From NCBI RefSeq assembly GCF_964340395.1, contig NC_135551.1, forward strand, positions 6,760,463-6,824,462: a stretch of DNA of 64,000 nucleotides, written 5' to 3'. This DNA comes from Glandiceps talaboti (Eukaryota > Hemichordata > Enteropneusta > Spengelidae). The notes beneath the pieces were generated by a model. The model ran no database searches and had not been told where the DNA came from. It saw only the letters and a list, made by a program, of their open reading frames with translations. Position numbers and translations under genes: made by a program. Positions 43,339 through 55,379 of the stretch are shown one piece after another (positions within the stretch are counted from its first letter, which is position 1; every line of letters begins with the position of its first letter).

Positions 43339-43935
43339 TTACAACCGTACGATTGTTTCTTCTTTCCTGCTGGTCGAATTGTCTTTCGGAACTTTCAGAT
43401 GCATGTGCTTGTACCGTATTCCCATATATCTGGAAGTTTTGTTCATCATACAGGTTTTGCTACTCTGTTTCAAGTATGGCGCTTCTCTGTTCATCCTATG
43501 TTGTGACTGGTCAGTGTTATACATATGCATTGTTGTGTTGTAAGTTAATTGGTGACAATTTAACCTAATGAATGCCGTTATTATTAAATTGTCGAGAAAA
43601 ATATGAGCTACAGGTTCAGAAAACTGGGGCCTTATGACGGATCTTGCATCGGGACCGAGAGTGGATATGCCAGTAAGTAGTTCTACTTGGTAGAGGTTTG
43701 AAGCTGCTCGGAGCATCAAGTGATCGCTGTATATCGAATCCCTGACGATATTGGCACGATATATAGACCAAGGCATAGCACAAATTAAATCAAGTGGGCA
43801 AGGGTAAATTGGGATCCATATATTCCACCATCTTGCAATGTGAACGCCAGCGCGGAAAATTGACAATTTCCACCTCTCTTCGGAGCAAACGATAATAGTG
43901 AATCCCTGGTCAGAAAAAAGTTTGAACCTTGTCAT
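43339..43935 (-). CDS. Unrecognised 198-codon frame
   Basis: The longest frame in the 36-49 kb interval. I do not recognise it: no signal peptide, membrane segment or motif stands out, and composition is mixed. It begins 36 bases after the end of the frame at 44301-43972 on the same strand, which could mean one broken gene. The overlapping plus-strand frames at 43243-43568 weaken it; chance is a real alternative. Confidence 0.2.
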   Translation of the reverse strand: MTRFKLFSDQGFTIIVCSEERWKLSIFRAGVHIARWWNIWIPIYPCPLDLICAMPWSIYRANIVRDSIYSDHLMLRAASNLYQVELLTGISTLGPDARSVIRPQFSEPVAHIFLDNLIITAFIRLNCHQLTYNTTMHMYNTDQSQHRMNREAPYLKQSSKTCMMNKTSRYMGIRYKHMHLKVPKDNSTSRKEETIVRL

Positions 43936-43971
43936 CTTGATAAGGTGGAAAGTAGAAAGCTTTACAATGTC

Positions 43972-44301
43972 TCATTTTTGTTCTATTAGTGGTGACCATC
44001 TTTTTTTAGCAGTTTTCTTCTTGCGTTTTATCTCTTCAACTGTTAAACTTGTGATATCTGGTACCGAAATAAGAAATGACCGTTGGTTATTGTTTTTGGG
44101 ATCTTTATAAATTACCTTATATCTAGATATTCGTAAGTTACATTTCAAAATGATTGCTTTGATACCAAAGCCTCGTTTCCGTGCTCTTCGTCCAGTCGGT
44201 GAAAATGGAAATGTAATGAGTACGGATTCACCAACGAAAGAGGCAAATAGCTGAATCTTTTTGATATTTTTGTACCCAAACTTGTGCACTTGCCTTTGCA
44301 T
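43972..44301 (-). CDS. Hypothetical basic protein or exon, 109 residues
   Basis: Reads like coding sequence: sensible codon choice, a middle block YKVIYKDPKNNNQRSF and a charged C-terminus VEEIKRKKKTAKKRW. An AG acceptor-like site (ATAACAG) ends four bases before the ATG, so it could be an internal exon start. Could be a decayed transposon protein C-terminus. Family not identified. Confidence 0.3.
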   Translation of the reverse strand: MQRQVHKFGYKNIKKIQLFASFVGESVLITFPFSPTGRRARKRGFGIKAIILKCNLRISRYKVIYKDPKNNNQRSFLISVPDITSLTVEEIKRKKKTAKKRWSPLIEQK

Positions 44302-44499
44302 TGGCTGTTATCTTTGATACACGTAACAAGTAGTTTCCAATGTCGCTATCTCTAGGAGCGACATTAGAATGTCGACTATTATTTTTATCATTTATTGCTT
44401 AAATATGAACTTGATACTGTAGTAAATATTGATCGATAATGTAAACAATTACTGTGGCAGTAGGTTGCCGATCGTGGCCCGTAGGCGCTTTGTGTTTCA

Positions 44500-45012
44500 A
44501 CCGCCCGACTGGTTTGCACCCCCCTGGGGGTGGTACTTCCACCTATTGGGTGTACCTATATGTGCCGCCCTTTGGGGTAGGGTTTTTCGCTCTTTGGTCT
44601 AATATGTTTACTATATTTTGAGAGCTAATGAGTCTAAAATGGGGTCCACATTTCACAATTTTTTATTTTGTTTTATCTAAAATGGGGTCCTGGAAGGAGC
44701 TCCTTAATAAATTCTCGTAGAGTTCAGGATTTCCCCCTGCTAATTCCCTTGTTGATAGAGCATGCATACCCCCTGAAACGCTTGGTCTAAGATATTGCCC
44801 AATAACGTTAACTGCGCATGCGCGACATTGCATCTATCGTTCAACGTAACCATGCATTCAACATTGGTCTAAAGTGGGGTCTTTTAAACAGTTGAACGGT
44901 CTAAAACGGGGTATTGGTTTTGGGTCAAAATTGGTCTAAAATGGGGTCTGGCGTTGACAGCTTTGGTCACACACCCCTAGCAGACCTGGCCAATGGTACC
45001 CCCCCCCCCCCC
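44500..45012 (+). repeat. Interspersed repeat with TCTAAAATGGGGTC sub-repeats
   Basis: Starts around a C-rich/GGGGGTGG palindrome near 44520, has TGTGCCGCCCTTTGGGGTAG near 44561-44580 and five variants of (GG)TCTAAAAtGGGGTc at about 44632, 44678, 44867, 44909 and 44933; ends in a long C run at 45000-45013. Looks like a noncoding repetitive element with internal iterated motif; class unknown. Confidence 0.6.
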
Positions 45013-45013
45013 C

Positions 45014-47899
45014 GTGTTTGCACCTCGTGATATCACAACACACACTAGGCTTTCACAAAACAACAACACTAGACTGTTCGTTTGAATTGTGATCAACACT
45101 TCGCTGGTTTAATTCTTCATCACCATCTACAACATGATGGGAAGGCGAAAGGCCAAGAGGAGCATCGCCCTCTCATACATGAAGTGAATTTCGTTTGTCT
45201 TTACTATATGCACACAGCTTACCGCATAAATATAAATTAATAACACTACCAGAAGGCTAGGTTCGAAGAACTTGGGTCACATTACGGACAATGGATTAAT
45301 TTTGTAACAGACGGTAACTGTACATCGTTCAAGTACTGTATACCATTTTATATTTGCAACCTATTCGCGCTTTGAGGATTTGATTGTGGTCTACGGCATT
45401 TAAATTTTGCGTGTGACAGGAAATGTACAACAAAACAAAACTCCAAGAAATAGAACAGCTGTTGGGATGGTTGGGAGGGCTTTGTAACACACTGTAAATT
45501 GTGACATTTTTAATTGAACAGTCTAATGAATCCTTCTCATCATTTAGACCTATGCAGTGTTAATTTTTTCTTTTATTTGATACATTAATATGCCATCAAA
45601 CCTAAGAGTAAGGAACCTTTCAATGTGCCGACATAATGACGCACTGTACACATACACGTACGCAGTTCACATCGGCAAAGTGAAAACTGATTCTTTTTTC
45701 ACGTTAGCAAAATAGAATGAAATCTAACTAACTTTTCGGGGGATGAAACAGAGAAATGGTATATAATGGACGAGTTTAAGGGGATTTTTCACTCCACTCC
45801 ACTCTACGTTGCTATCTAGAGAACATCGTTATCTACAAGCTGATTTCAAACCGATTACAGTTAACAATGTGGCGTTACCTCACTGGCAATCATAGTACAT
45901 CTGAGAAGTCAAAGTTTCCCGACCCAAAACCCGGCCTTCCAGTTCCAAATCTATCAACTGACCGAGCAGAAACACAGAGAGCGAATGAAGATGTAGAAAA
46001 AAATACTGATTGAACAGAATCCGAATGAACTGAAACGGAAGCGTGGCCAATATTCCCACTTCAGTCATGAGCTCCGTGCTGAGATTGTAGATACGCAGCT
46101 GATGAAAACGGCAACATGAAAGCCGTCCGTCACTTCACAACATTACTCCATCGAAAAATTAATGAATAGCCAAACAGACCTCATCTATGTATTTCTTGTA
46201 CTCGAACAGTAAGATGTATTGATTTAAAAAGAATTAGTGTATCTTGACTCGTACCATAATGAGTTTTTGTTTCTTCATAACGCCCTATTGTAACCTACAA
46301 GGTATTCAATGTAATAGTCCATGCGCCAAAGAAAAAGTAAATTAGAAGAAGTAAATTAAGGTTTATTGTCTAATAACTGTTTTTGAGGTTATGTTGTGGT
46401 TAAAAATCATTGACCTCAATGAAGAGCATTTATTTAAAACAAATATTGCCAGAGAAAGGCAAAGACTATCAAAGAGACGACACAAAGGATGAAAATGATA
46501 AAATAGAGAGACTTGGCAAGCAAAACAGCCCTCGTACAGAAAATACAGGGAAGTGAGAAGAGAACATTAAGGAAAATGAAAGCAGACAATGCCAAAGGGA
46601 TCGAGAATACTAAAAAGACATCGAGATATGACCGAGATAACGACTAAAGAGAAACATAAATCCATGGGAGTGACTATGAATGCAACATGGGAAAAAGGGG
46701 ACAAAGCTATTAAAATCTCATTATTTCTATCAACTTAACTTTTGACTCTAAATAGCATAAATGACAATGCTAGATAACTCTTAACGTTTTGATTTAAAAT
46801 TCGGATAAACTTTTTTTATTTCACAAATGGTGATATGAAAATGGTCACTGAAAATGCGTTCATATTCGGGCAGTGTATGTTTCGATCATTTGTACTTGCG
46901 TTTGCATATCATTTGATATATTGAAGAATGTTAATTATTATTTATTGTTCCCATATCAACTATTAGACGTGATGTTGAGTAGATTTATGTTGTCAATGTA
47001 TATCCCAAGTTCAAAGATATAATCTTTGGCATGATGTTTAATGGACAGAATGGTGATGTCAATAGTTAAGTTAAGTTCTAAAGTCAGCCTTTCAGTGTGA
47101 TCTGTCCCAGATGAATATGTAGTAAATAATTATGTTACGTTCAAAGTATAATATAACGTTTCGAAGATTGATGACGTCAAAAGTTATATGAAGTTCAACC
47201 AGATTTGAACTGAATGTCTCCCATAAGGCAAAACCATAGATTGTTGGGCTTACACACACATTGCAAGAATAAAAAAAAATGTTGAACTCTAGCTATTATA
47301 CATGGTGTACCAGTTGATTGAAAAAAATACTGATATGAAAATGTATGAAATTTGAAGTTTATAGTTAAAATATTGTACAATGTAAACCGGAAGTTTAGAT
47401 CATAGCGCCCTCTACTGTTGAGTACTGGTGTGGGGGATAACACACAGGCATACCAAACACTGCATTCACTTGCAAGTTGAAGGGGAATGCAGGTATACCC
47501 ATCTATATTACCATGTATTGCATAGCCATGGTTTGGGGTTAAAATATATATTACTATGTATTGCATAGCCATGGTTCGGGGTTAATATATACTAGTATAT
47601 ATACACAAATATCCCAGCGTCCGATTTATTTATTTATATATTTATTTCAGGACAGATATGGCCGATACATATATATGTAACCAGCAATTTTAGTGTGCGT
47701 CATCATCATCAGTCGCTTGATTCTTTGGCAAATAATGATATGTTTGTGTTATTAGGTCGCTAACAGTTTGTGTCCATTTTTTACTTCTTTGTGTGTGTGT
47801 GTGTGTGTGTGTGTTTTGCGTGGGTTAGCTGTGCACAAGTTGACACAAGGCAACATGAGGCTCACCCCCTGTCATAAATTCTGCGCGGTCCCGAATGCT
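45014..47899. other. Noncoding stretch
   Basis: No gene supported. A short (GT)n tract is at 47791-47814 and a doubled block TATTACYATGTATTGCATAGCCATGGTT at about 47506-47577 (two copies about 41 bp apart). Confidence 0.4.
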
Positions 47900-48161
47900 G
47901 ATCAGTAACACTGTTAAATCTGTTCTCTCTGTATGTTATTACGGAAAGCCATCACGATATGGCAGCTAGTCAATCATATCTGGACTATGCAAAGTGCTTC
48001 CTGCTGTTGCCTGATTATAGCGAGATGCGTGTCTGTCTGTTATAATTATAAAATCTCTCACGAAACGACAGGTAGTCAGTCATATCTAAACTATTCACAT
48101 CCCGTATTGCTGCAGTTACGAAACTAGTATCCTTGGTATTTCCGTTTTCACAGTATCACTG
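47900..48161 (+). other. Possible noncoding first exon of the sulfotransferase gene
   Basis: A good donor CACTG|GTAAGTTTTT ends at 48161, and the first coding exon downstream is preceded by an acceptor-like TTCCATACAG at 49575. The left limit and the exon itself are guesses; no promoter motif was found. Confidence 0.25.
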
Positions 48162-49271
48162 GTAAGTTTTTCTTTGTGTGCATGCCACTAGCTAGGTTAC
48201 GTTACATTGGTCTAGGTTTTGTTCTTTAAAAGTAGATTGTCTAAGGTAGAAAGTGGTAGGACCAACTAGGCCCAAAGAGACACCACACATCAGCAGGTGT
48301 TACAGAACACAGCGCGAAACGACGTGGCAAACAGTCAAATTTAAAACTTATATTTAGATAGAAAAAAATTGCTGTACACGTACTTGGCCAAAGAATATTA
48401 CTGACCAATTGATCTTTAATAATAGACTGTCATGGTGGTTGAAAAAATGTAGTTGGCTCCAAATCCTCCAGTCCCCCCACCCCCAGAAATCAAATGGTTT
48501 ACCCCTAATTTAGATTTGTAAGAAATGTATAAATTTGCATTTACTCATTAACACCAAAAACTAGAACAGCTGGCTGTATAGGACATATAAGTGCTTTGTT
48601 ATGATATAGTTATATGTACCAAATGTTGCAGAATGTGAAATATGCATTGTTTAGATATAGCATATTATTTCTGAAAATAATTAATTGTGCAAATTTATCA
48701 TTAAAACTATAAGCTATCATTGTAAAATACATTCGTCCTGTTATGTTAAATATATTTACCAATTAAATAGACTTTGAAGTATGTATTCATAAAGATAAAG
48801 CCTAATACCGAAGCTAATTAACTATCCAAATTAATCATTTAAACTATAAAAAGAATATGTCAACATGTTTTATAGGATATGTGTATGTTGGTTGGTGTAT
48901 GTACCAAATTACATTGGAATCTAAAGCTTGCCTTTTTAAGATATAGCTGAATTGCTGGCAATCATTAAATGCAAATTAATTATTCATTAAAACTATAAGC
49001 TACGTCAACAAATAAGGTAAATGTGCTATGTTAAGCCTAATGTGTACATCAGGTTATATTGAATTTAAAGTATGTATTCTTAAGATATAGCCTAAGGTAT
49101 ACTTTGTTCGAAATTGTACTTATATTGATAAAATATTCCCCTTAAAACCGGATGATTGGAGAAAATGCACTAATTATTAATGATAATTATGTTCAATGAT
49201 ATTAGGAACTGTTATACCAAGTATTAATAGTGTCCATGTTATTATTGCACATACATACATACATACATACA

Positions 49272-49305
<34 letters not shown>

Positions 49306-49574
49306 CATAGTATTTATAGTTAATGAGCAATTTGCACAATTAATGTGTTTTCGTAATTATATTTAGAATTAAGTTTCAAATTCAATATAATTCGGCACAT
49401 ACATCAACCATAACAGAGCAAACATATCCTTTAAAGCTTGTTGCAAAACTAATTATTTTCAGTAATTAGGCTATATCTTAATAAAAATGTATTCCAACAT
49501 TGTGTGCAGGAGTAAAATATTATGTTTTGCCCTTTGCATTCAGTTTAAATCTGTTTTTTCCGTACTTTCCATAC
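48162..49574. other. AT-rich noncoding stretch, possible 5' intron
   Basis: Holds several diverged tandem-like blocks containing AAACTATAAGCTA and AAGATATAGCCTAA (about 48700-49110) and the (ACAT)n tract at 49249-49300. Confidence 0.45.
49249..49300. repeat. (ACAT)n tetranucleotide microsatellite
   Basis: About 12-13 units of ACAT. Confidence 0.95.
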
Positions 49575-49592
49575 AGTGACGATTACAGAAGT

Positions 49593-51648
49593 ATGCCGAA
49601 CAAGATAGTTATAGTAAAGGTGTTGGTCATATTAGCACTTATCGGAATTCCAATGTTTTGGTTGTCATCGTTACCTTATGCACAGCAGAGCAACCAGGTC
49701 TTTCTGTAAGTGTACATGTTACTCTACGGTGGTTTATTTTAAATGTAGTGCTCTATAAAATGCACTCCACAAGTTAGCCCTGCTTGAAAATCCTGTAGGG
49801 GCTATATTATGATGGATGTTGTAATTTGATTTACGTGTGGTAGTAACAACATACCATTTAGCACAGTCAATTGTAAGGTAATATTTTACCCAAGGACGGT
49901 CCTAGTATATAACCCTCAGCCGATTCCATCGTACTAAAAAGTGGCCAACCGTCAATTTTCTTTCTCTAACCCTGGTGCCCCCCCCCCCCCCGTTAATTAA
50001 CTCGTCCTCCGATTTGTAGTCGGTAGTATTAAAGTCACACCTTGCCGCAATATGATGTACAAAATAATAACATAGAACCCGCTTACCATAAAATCCATGG
50101 TGGAATAATCATGATATGACCTGATAGCGTGATTTAAATATGTCTAATAATACATTCGACTAATCAAAGTCTGCATAGGGATGCCATTCTAGACTAGCAG
50201 ATATGATGAGTATTTGTTGTCTTGGCGAACGAGCGAACATTAAAAACATAAAATGAAATTTAGGATAGCTGAAATACTGTAGTAGTATTAGTCCTTCAAT
50301 GCCACATGTGGACTATTGTAACTATTGTAAGTGTACATATTTATCCCTAGTTTATTTTCACATGCGATACTGTATACAACACACCGCAAGTGTGTAAGTC
50401 AATTTGCAGCAGACTTTTACTTTGTTTTAAGTGTACTATTCTGTCAAATAATATGGCAGTTATGTCCGCACATGAAATTCGCATTGGGATCGATCAACCA
50501 TTTGTATTGCGTCTGTCTGCAAACATGCCGCCTACCGGTACGCTTCAAGCCAGAAAACGGCTACTTTGGTCGTAATATTTATTAACATAAGAAGTATGAT
50601 AAATTCAATATGTTAACCATGGGGTTTATACCTGTCTATTTTCAGGAAGAAAATCCTTGGTAACCTGCGTGGTAACGTTGCCCATCAACCAACGAATATG
50701 GTAACATCACACTTGAAACTTCCATGCAAACCTCAACGCGATTTTGTATTCATAAAAACTGTAAAAACTGGGGGCAGTACCATGGCAACACTTTTATTCC
50801 GGTATGGTTTAAAACATGACCTTGTTGCAGCTGTAGATAAAGGATCATCAATACAAATAAGTATTAACGAAACTAGTAATACTGTGATGATTCATCCTTA
50901 CAATTGTGAAAATTTCCCAGGTTACAACTTTATTGCAAATCATATGAATTATCGTCGAGTAGCACTTGATAAAATCATAAAGAATGGCAAATATTTCACA
51001 ATACTGAGATCACCAATAAGAAGGATTGAATCCGCATTCTACATGTACTATGAACATAGGGGTTTGGAGTTTCATCAATTCTCAAATCCATTCTTGGCCT
51101 ATTTGCAAATGTTCACCTCTAAAAACGATACTATTGTTCGGACACTGAGACCACTTGGTTTTAATGAAAATTTTAAGAGGTTAATAGGTATTCCGAAAAT
51201 AATCAATGATACATTCGTCTATAATTCAATCAGGAATCTCGATAGTGAACTTGATTTAGTAATGTTGTCAGAATACTATGACGAATCACTCGTCTTATTG
51301 CGAAAGATGATGTGTTGGGAATATGAAGATATGGTTTACAGACGTCAGAGGGTTCGTAAAGAAGTACGGCTTTCCATCACACCGGATATGGAAAATGTCA
51401 TTAAAGAACATTCACCATTAGACATAGCATTGTATGCATATTTTAACAAAACGTTCTGGGAAAAGGTCAAACGTTATGAGGGAGATTTTGAAGAAGACCT
51501 TGCAAAGCTTAGATCTTTTCAAAATGAAGTTGATCTCCAATGCCAAGAACAACAGGAACCTCTCTCTGACTATTGCGCAATGCTTGCAAAAGGCGTGATG
51601 CAAAATACTCGTATTGTTATTGAGAAACAACGGAAGTGGGATTGTTGA
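49593..51648 (+). CDS. Galactose-3-O-sulfotransferase-like Golgi enzyme (two coding exons)
   Basis: Exon 1, 49593-49705: ATG, short cytoplasmic tail and a membrane anchor IVIVKVLVILALIGIPMFW (type II topology); donor CT|GTAAGTG. Intron 49706-50645, acceptor CTATTTTCAG. Exon 2, 50646-51648: the split Leu codon is restored and the frame runs to TGA; total 371 residues. PAPS-binding 5'-phosphosulfate loop FVFIKTVKTGGST (about 72-83) and 3'-phosphate site FTILRSPIRRIESAFYMYY (about 155-173) identify the Gal3ST family, which transfers sulfate from PAPS to galactose on glycolipids or glycoproteins. N-glycosylation sequons (NET, NDT, NKT) fit a lumenal domain. A single large catalytic exon is common in this family. 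Substrate cannot be told from sequence. Confidence 0.92.
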
Positions 51649-51814
51649 AGTATTGTATTACATGGATAGATGGATCTTACCCGCATGTGTTTGCATTCAT
51701 TTGATATAGTGGTAATTGCTAGAGGCTCGGCGTGGCCAGTAGTCATGTTTATATAGTATGTTGAGAGCCATTGTATCATCCGACTTGAGGGATTGGAAAA
51801 ATTTTGCACGCATG

Positions 51815-52275
51815 TTAACTGCATGGAATTAATGTTCACTGCGTAGAATCACTATTCACTGCATCGAATCTTTCATAGATTCACGATACGCTACAAAAAA
51901 GCATTGGTCATTACATCGAGTCACTTCATGGAATTACTGTTCACTGCATGGAGTTACTACTGTTCAATGCGTAGATTCATTGTCGATTGCATAGAATCAC
52001 TGTTCCCTCACTGCATGGAGTTACTGTTTACTGTATGGAATCACTGTTCAGTACATGGGAGCACTGTACATGTTCATTGCGTGAAATGATTATGTCATTA
52101 TATTACATGGAATTGTTCACTCGAAAGACTCACCCCAAATGGATAGCATCACTGTTCACTGCATGGAATCCCTGTTCACTTCTTGGAATAACTATTTATT
52201 GCATGGAATACGTGGTCACTGTATATCATCGTGGTTTATTCATTCATCGCATTGCATTGAGACTGTTCACTTCAT
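51815..52275 (+). repeat. Degenerate minisatellite, period about 20 bp
   Basis: Variants of GCATGGAATCACTGTTCACT recur some 20 times just after the sulfotransferase stop, with drifted units at both ends. May lie in its 3' UTR. Confidence 0.85.
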
Positions 52276-52279
52276 GAAA

Positions 52280-53780
52280 TAATTGTATATGAGGTGGGGG
52301 GGGGGGGTGGATATGGTTCGGTTAACGTTATTTATATTTTTCAATGTACAAATGATCGTAATATATCGATGTGCCCGCTAAAAAGTGTGGGATACATGCG
52401 GATAGCGTTTGTAAAATGGTTATGGTGAACGTTATCACTTGAATTCTTGTTAGATTCGTTCACATCACAAGCTATTAGGGCTATTTCCAGTAACACGCAT
52501 TGCGTAGGGAGGCCAACATTGGAAATTGTGTATATTTAGACGATCTTCTATTTAATCAAGAGGGGGAAAGGCACAAAGACATCATCGAAACCCTACTATT
52601 TTTTTGTATTTTGGGAAAGAACTAATGTTAGGTTATTTTCGCATATAAATATTGTAATTCGAAATAAGGGAATGGATTTTAACGATTGTTGAAAGTGCCA
52701 AGTTGTGCTGTGAAACGGGGCCGCGAGTTGCGCGTATGTAATGAAGCGCCCTCAAATTGTATCCATAAAGACGAAAGAAAATGCTTGGTGACATATGGCG
52801 GCGTTGCCGTTTGTTAACAATAACATGTTTATTGATTGGTTGGCGAAAGCTCAAATTATGTCTTAAGACAATAAAAATCGTCGAAACATAAGTTTATGGC
52901 TAGCATGAGTTTGTGCTGAACGATTGCTGTTGTCTGCATCGGGAGGTATCACTGGCGCCCTGTATACGCTTACACGTATTGATTATAGGTAAGTAACATC
53001 TCATCTATTTTCAAATCGTCAAATCTTTTAACATCATAATAAAGAAGTACTGTTTATCAATTTCTGCAAGTTTCGTTGAAATTAATCGACAAATCGCTTC
53101 TCGCGATCACATTTTCTGAACGTATATATTTTGTAAATACGAACATATTCAAGATGGCGGCTCAATTGATGCCAAGTAAACGTCCCGTGCATTTACGCTC
53201 AAGTACTGATTTTCTGTAATCATTACAATCGAATGTTAATCGCGCTAGCACATTAAAAGTAGAATAATCATCTGATCGCATGATATATAATTTTTGGGCA
53301 TGCCACTTTTGCGATAATATTTTTTTTGGTACATAAAATCTGTACATAATTATACTTCATAGTCACTAAGTCAGTGAATTTAAATTCTTGGCTGTGTTCA
53401 CGTTGTCGATCAGTCCCGACCTTTTTATTTCAAAAAATATTTCCACTCTTTAATTCACGTTTTAAATGGCATATTTGACATCTGACGTGTTACAAATCTT
53501 TCAAATATTGATTCTATTGCTTTTTATTCTATTTTCATGTTAATTTATTATGACAAAAGTAACTGTCTTTCAATAGATTTAAAAAAAGTACTGTGGTTCA
53601 ATTTCAGTGCCAACTTGCATCAGTGTTTTGTCAATGTATATTCAATTTGTTTCCCTTTAAATTGGTTCTGTTTAAGGATATAGTGTAGTAATGCTATTCT
53701 CATATAAACCATGCATGTCTATGTACAGAGTCTTTGAATAAGAACTATTTTAGGACAGCCTATTACCACGTTCATGAAAA
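52280..53780. other. Noncoding stretch with promoter-like hints
   Basis: A G run follows at 52297-52307. A strong donor-like TATAG|GTAAGTAAC is at 52986 and AAGATGGCGGC, a YY1-like start-site motif, at 53152. No downstream coding exon could be attached with confidence. Confidence 0.35.
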
Positions 53781-53997
53781 TTACACATTTATGAAAGTAT
53801 AAAAAAATATGATAATGCAGTTATTTTTAAAAGCTCCAACGATTAAATATAAACATTTGTTTGTATAGAAAGGAGAATCAACTCTAAAGTGTCGTAGGTA
53901 GGGGTGGAATACTATGGTAGCTGATTCCGTTGTGTTACACCAAATATGTTGTCCTTGATGCTTGCATACAATTTGTCCATGATGCCATATTGTATAT
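53781..53997 (-). pseudogene. Coding-like fragment, inverted copy 1
   Basis: Minus strand, after an acceptor-like ACACTCAG. Open frame includes IVCKHQGQHIWCN, then VFHPYLRHFRVDS and TNKCLY. The same peptides are conserved in the plus-strand copy at 54615-54815 despite DNA differences, so the sequence evolved as coding. I do not recognise the family. Could be an exon of a host gene or of a transposon. Confidence 0.5.
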
Positions 53998-54093
53998 CTG
54001 AGTGTTTCATAATTACTTCGCATTTTACTATATGACCTTTAATTTGGCTGCTTGTAATTAGCCGTCTAAAGTTGTGTGGTTAAAATTGAAAAT

Positions 54094-54511
54094 AAATACA
54101 GAAAATGACCAAACAACAAGTTAATCAAGTGGCTTGAAGATTGAATGCAGTAGGACGTGGAATGTTGTTTAGGCTGTCCAAAATATGTTTGACAATTTAT
54201 TGAACTCAAATATATAATGTGTAATTAAATATTATGAATTTTAGCTCACAGTGAAAAAAAGGCTTTACCTTCACCGTGCTTTCTCTGTTTGGTATTAATT
54301 TTAAATACAGAAAATGACCAAACAACAAGTTAATCAAGTGGCTTGAAGATTGAATGCAGTAGGACGTGGAATGTTGTTTAGGCTGTCCAAAATATGTTTG
54401 ACAATTTATTGAACTCAAATATATAATGTGTAATTAAATATTATGAATTTTAGCTCACAGTGAAAAAAAGGCTTTACCTTCACCGTGCTTTCTCTGTTTG
54501 GTATTAATTTT
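54094..54511. repeat. Near-perfect tandem duplication, 2 x 209 bp
   Basis: 54094-54302 and 54303-54511 appear identical. It lies between the two inverted coding-like fragments. Confidence 0.97.
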
Positions 54512-54614
54512 TGAAATGAGAATAAACTTCAACAATTGTTATGCTTCTATAACAATGTATTATTTGTAAACAATTATGGTAATTATATAATTCTCTTGTG
54601 ATTTTTCCGAACAG

Positions 54615-54815
54615 ATATGCAGTACAGCATTATGAACAAATTGTATGCATGTATCAAGGTCAACATATTTGGTGTAAAGCATAATGGAGCCAGCTACAAT
54701 AGTATTCCACCCCCCTTACCTACGCCACTTCAGAGTTGATTTTGCTATCCGTACAGACAAATGTTCTCTATACCATGTCGTCAAATCACCAAATGAGATT
54801 ATATTTCTCTATACA
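54615..54815 (+). pseudogene. Coding-like fragment, inverted copy 2 (frameshifted)
   Basis: Plus strand, after acceptor-like TTTTTCCGAACAG. Reads QIVCMYQGQHIWC, then a 2-base indel and, in the next frame, TIVFHPPYLRHFRVD and TDKCSLY up to a stop near 54812. The extra Pro comes from a 3-base insertion. It is the inverted relative of 53997-53781. Confidence 0.5.
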
Positions 54816-55129
54816 TGACATGGCGGAAAGTATACACACACCAATGTTACTGCATCAGTGTAGATGGCCTACCAGGTCCTACGAACAAAGTACTACCAAC
54901 ATGGTGTAAATATTTCTTAAATATAGACAAACAACACAATGCTGTAAAAACAAAAGGTGAACGCCTCCTAAATGATTTTAAACAACTGGTCCATAACAAC
55001 AATAGCAGAGTGGGTAGAAGTGGTGCTTTGTCATCGTTTGAAGCACTACATTTTCTGAATAGTACACTATGTTGGAAACCAAAAAGGGAACAAGATGTAA
55101 ACTTGTTACGAACCGAAAATTTAGAGTAG
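54815..55129 (+). CDS. Unrecognised 104-codon frame
   Basis: Follows copy 2 directly but in another frame. Contains a charged stretch NAVKTKGERLLNDFKQLV. No family recognised; an antisense frame of similar length covers it, so it may be chance. Confidence 0.2.
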   Translation: MTWRKVYTHQCYCISVDGLPGPTNKVLPTWCKYFLNIDKQHNAVKTKGERLLNDFKQLVHNNNSRVGRSGALSSFEALHFLNSTLCWKPKREQDVNLLRTENLE

Positions 55130-55379
55130 CCAAATAGCGCACAATTAAATACTTTCCCCACAATTTCCAGTCGAAACAACATACGGTCAAACACAGGACG
55201 CTACACAGCATTACACTTAACAATTATCTTATTTAATTCAGTCGTAATGAAACAAAATATACTGTAATAATAAGGCTTGAAAGTGTACATGTATTACATG
55301 GTTTACAAACTTATTAACTAAAAGGGTTCCAAATGTTCTATATATCAAAATGTTCGGTTATCAAACTTGACTGGCGACT
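55130..55379. other. Noncoding stretch
   Basis: Nothing recognised. Confidence 0.4.

Noticed and set aside
43243-43568. Plus-strand frames of 84-87 codons
   Set aside because: Overlap antisense to a longer minus-strand frame, no domain.
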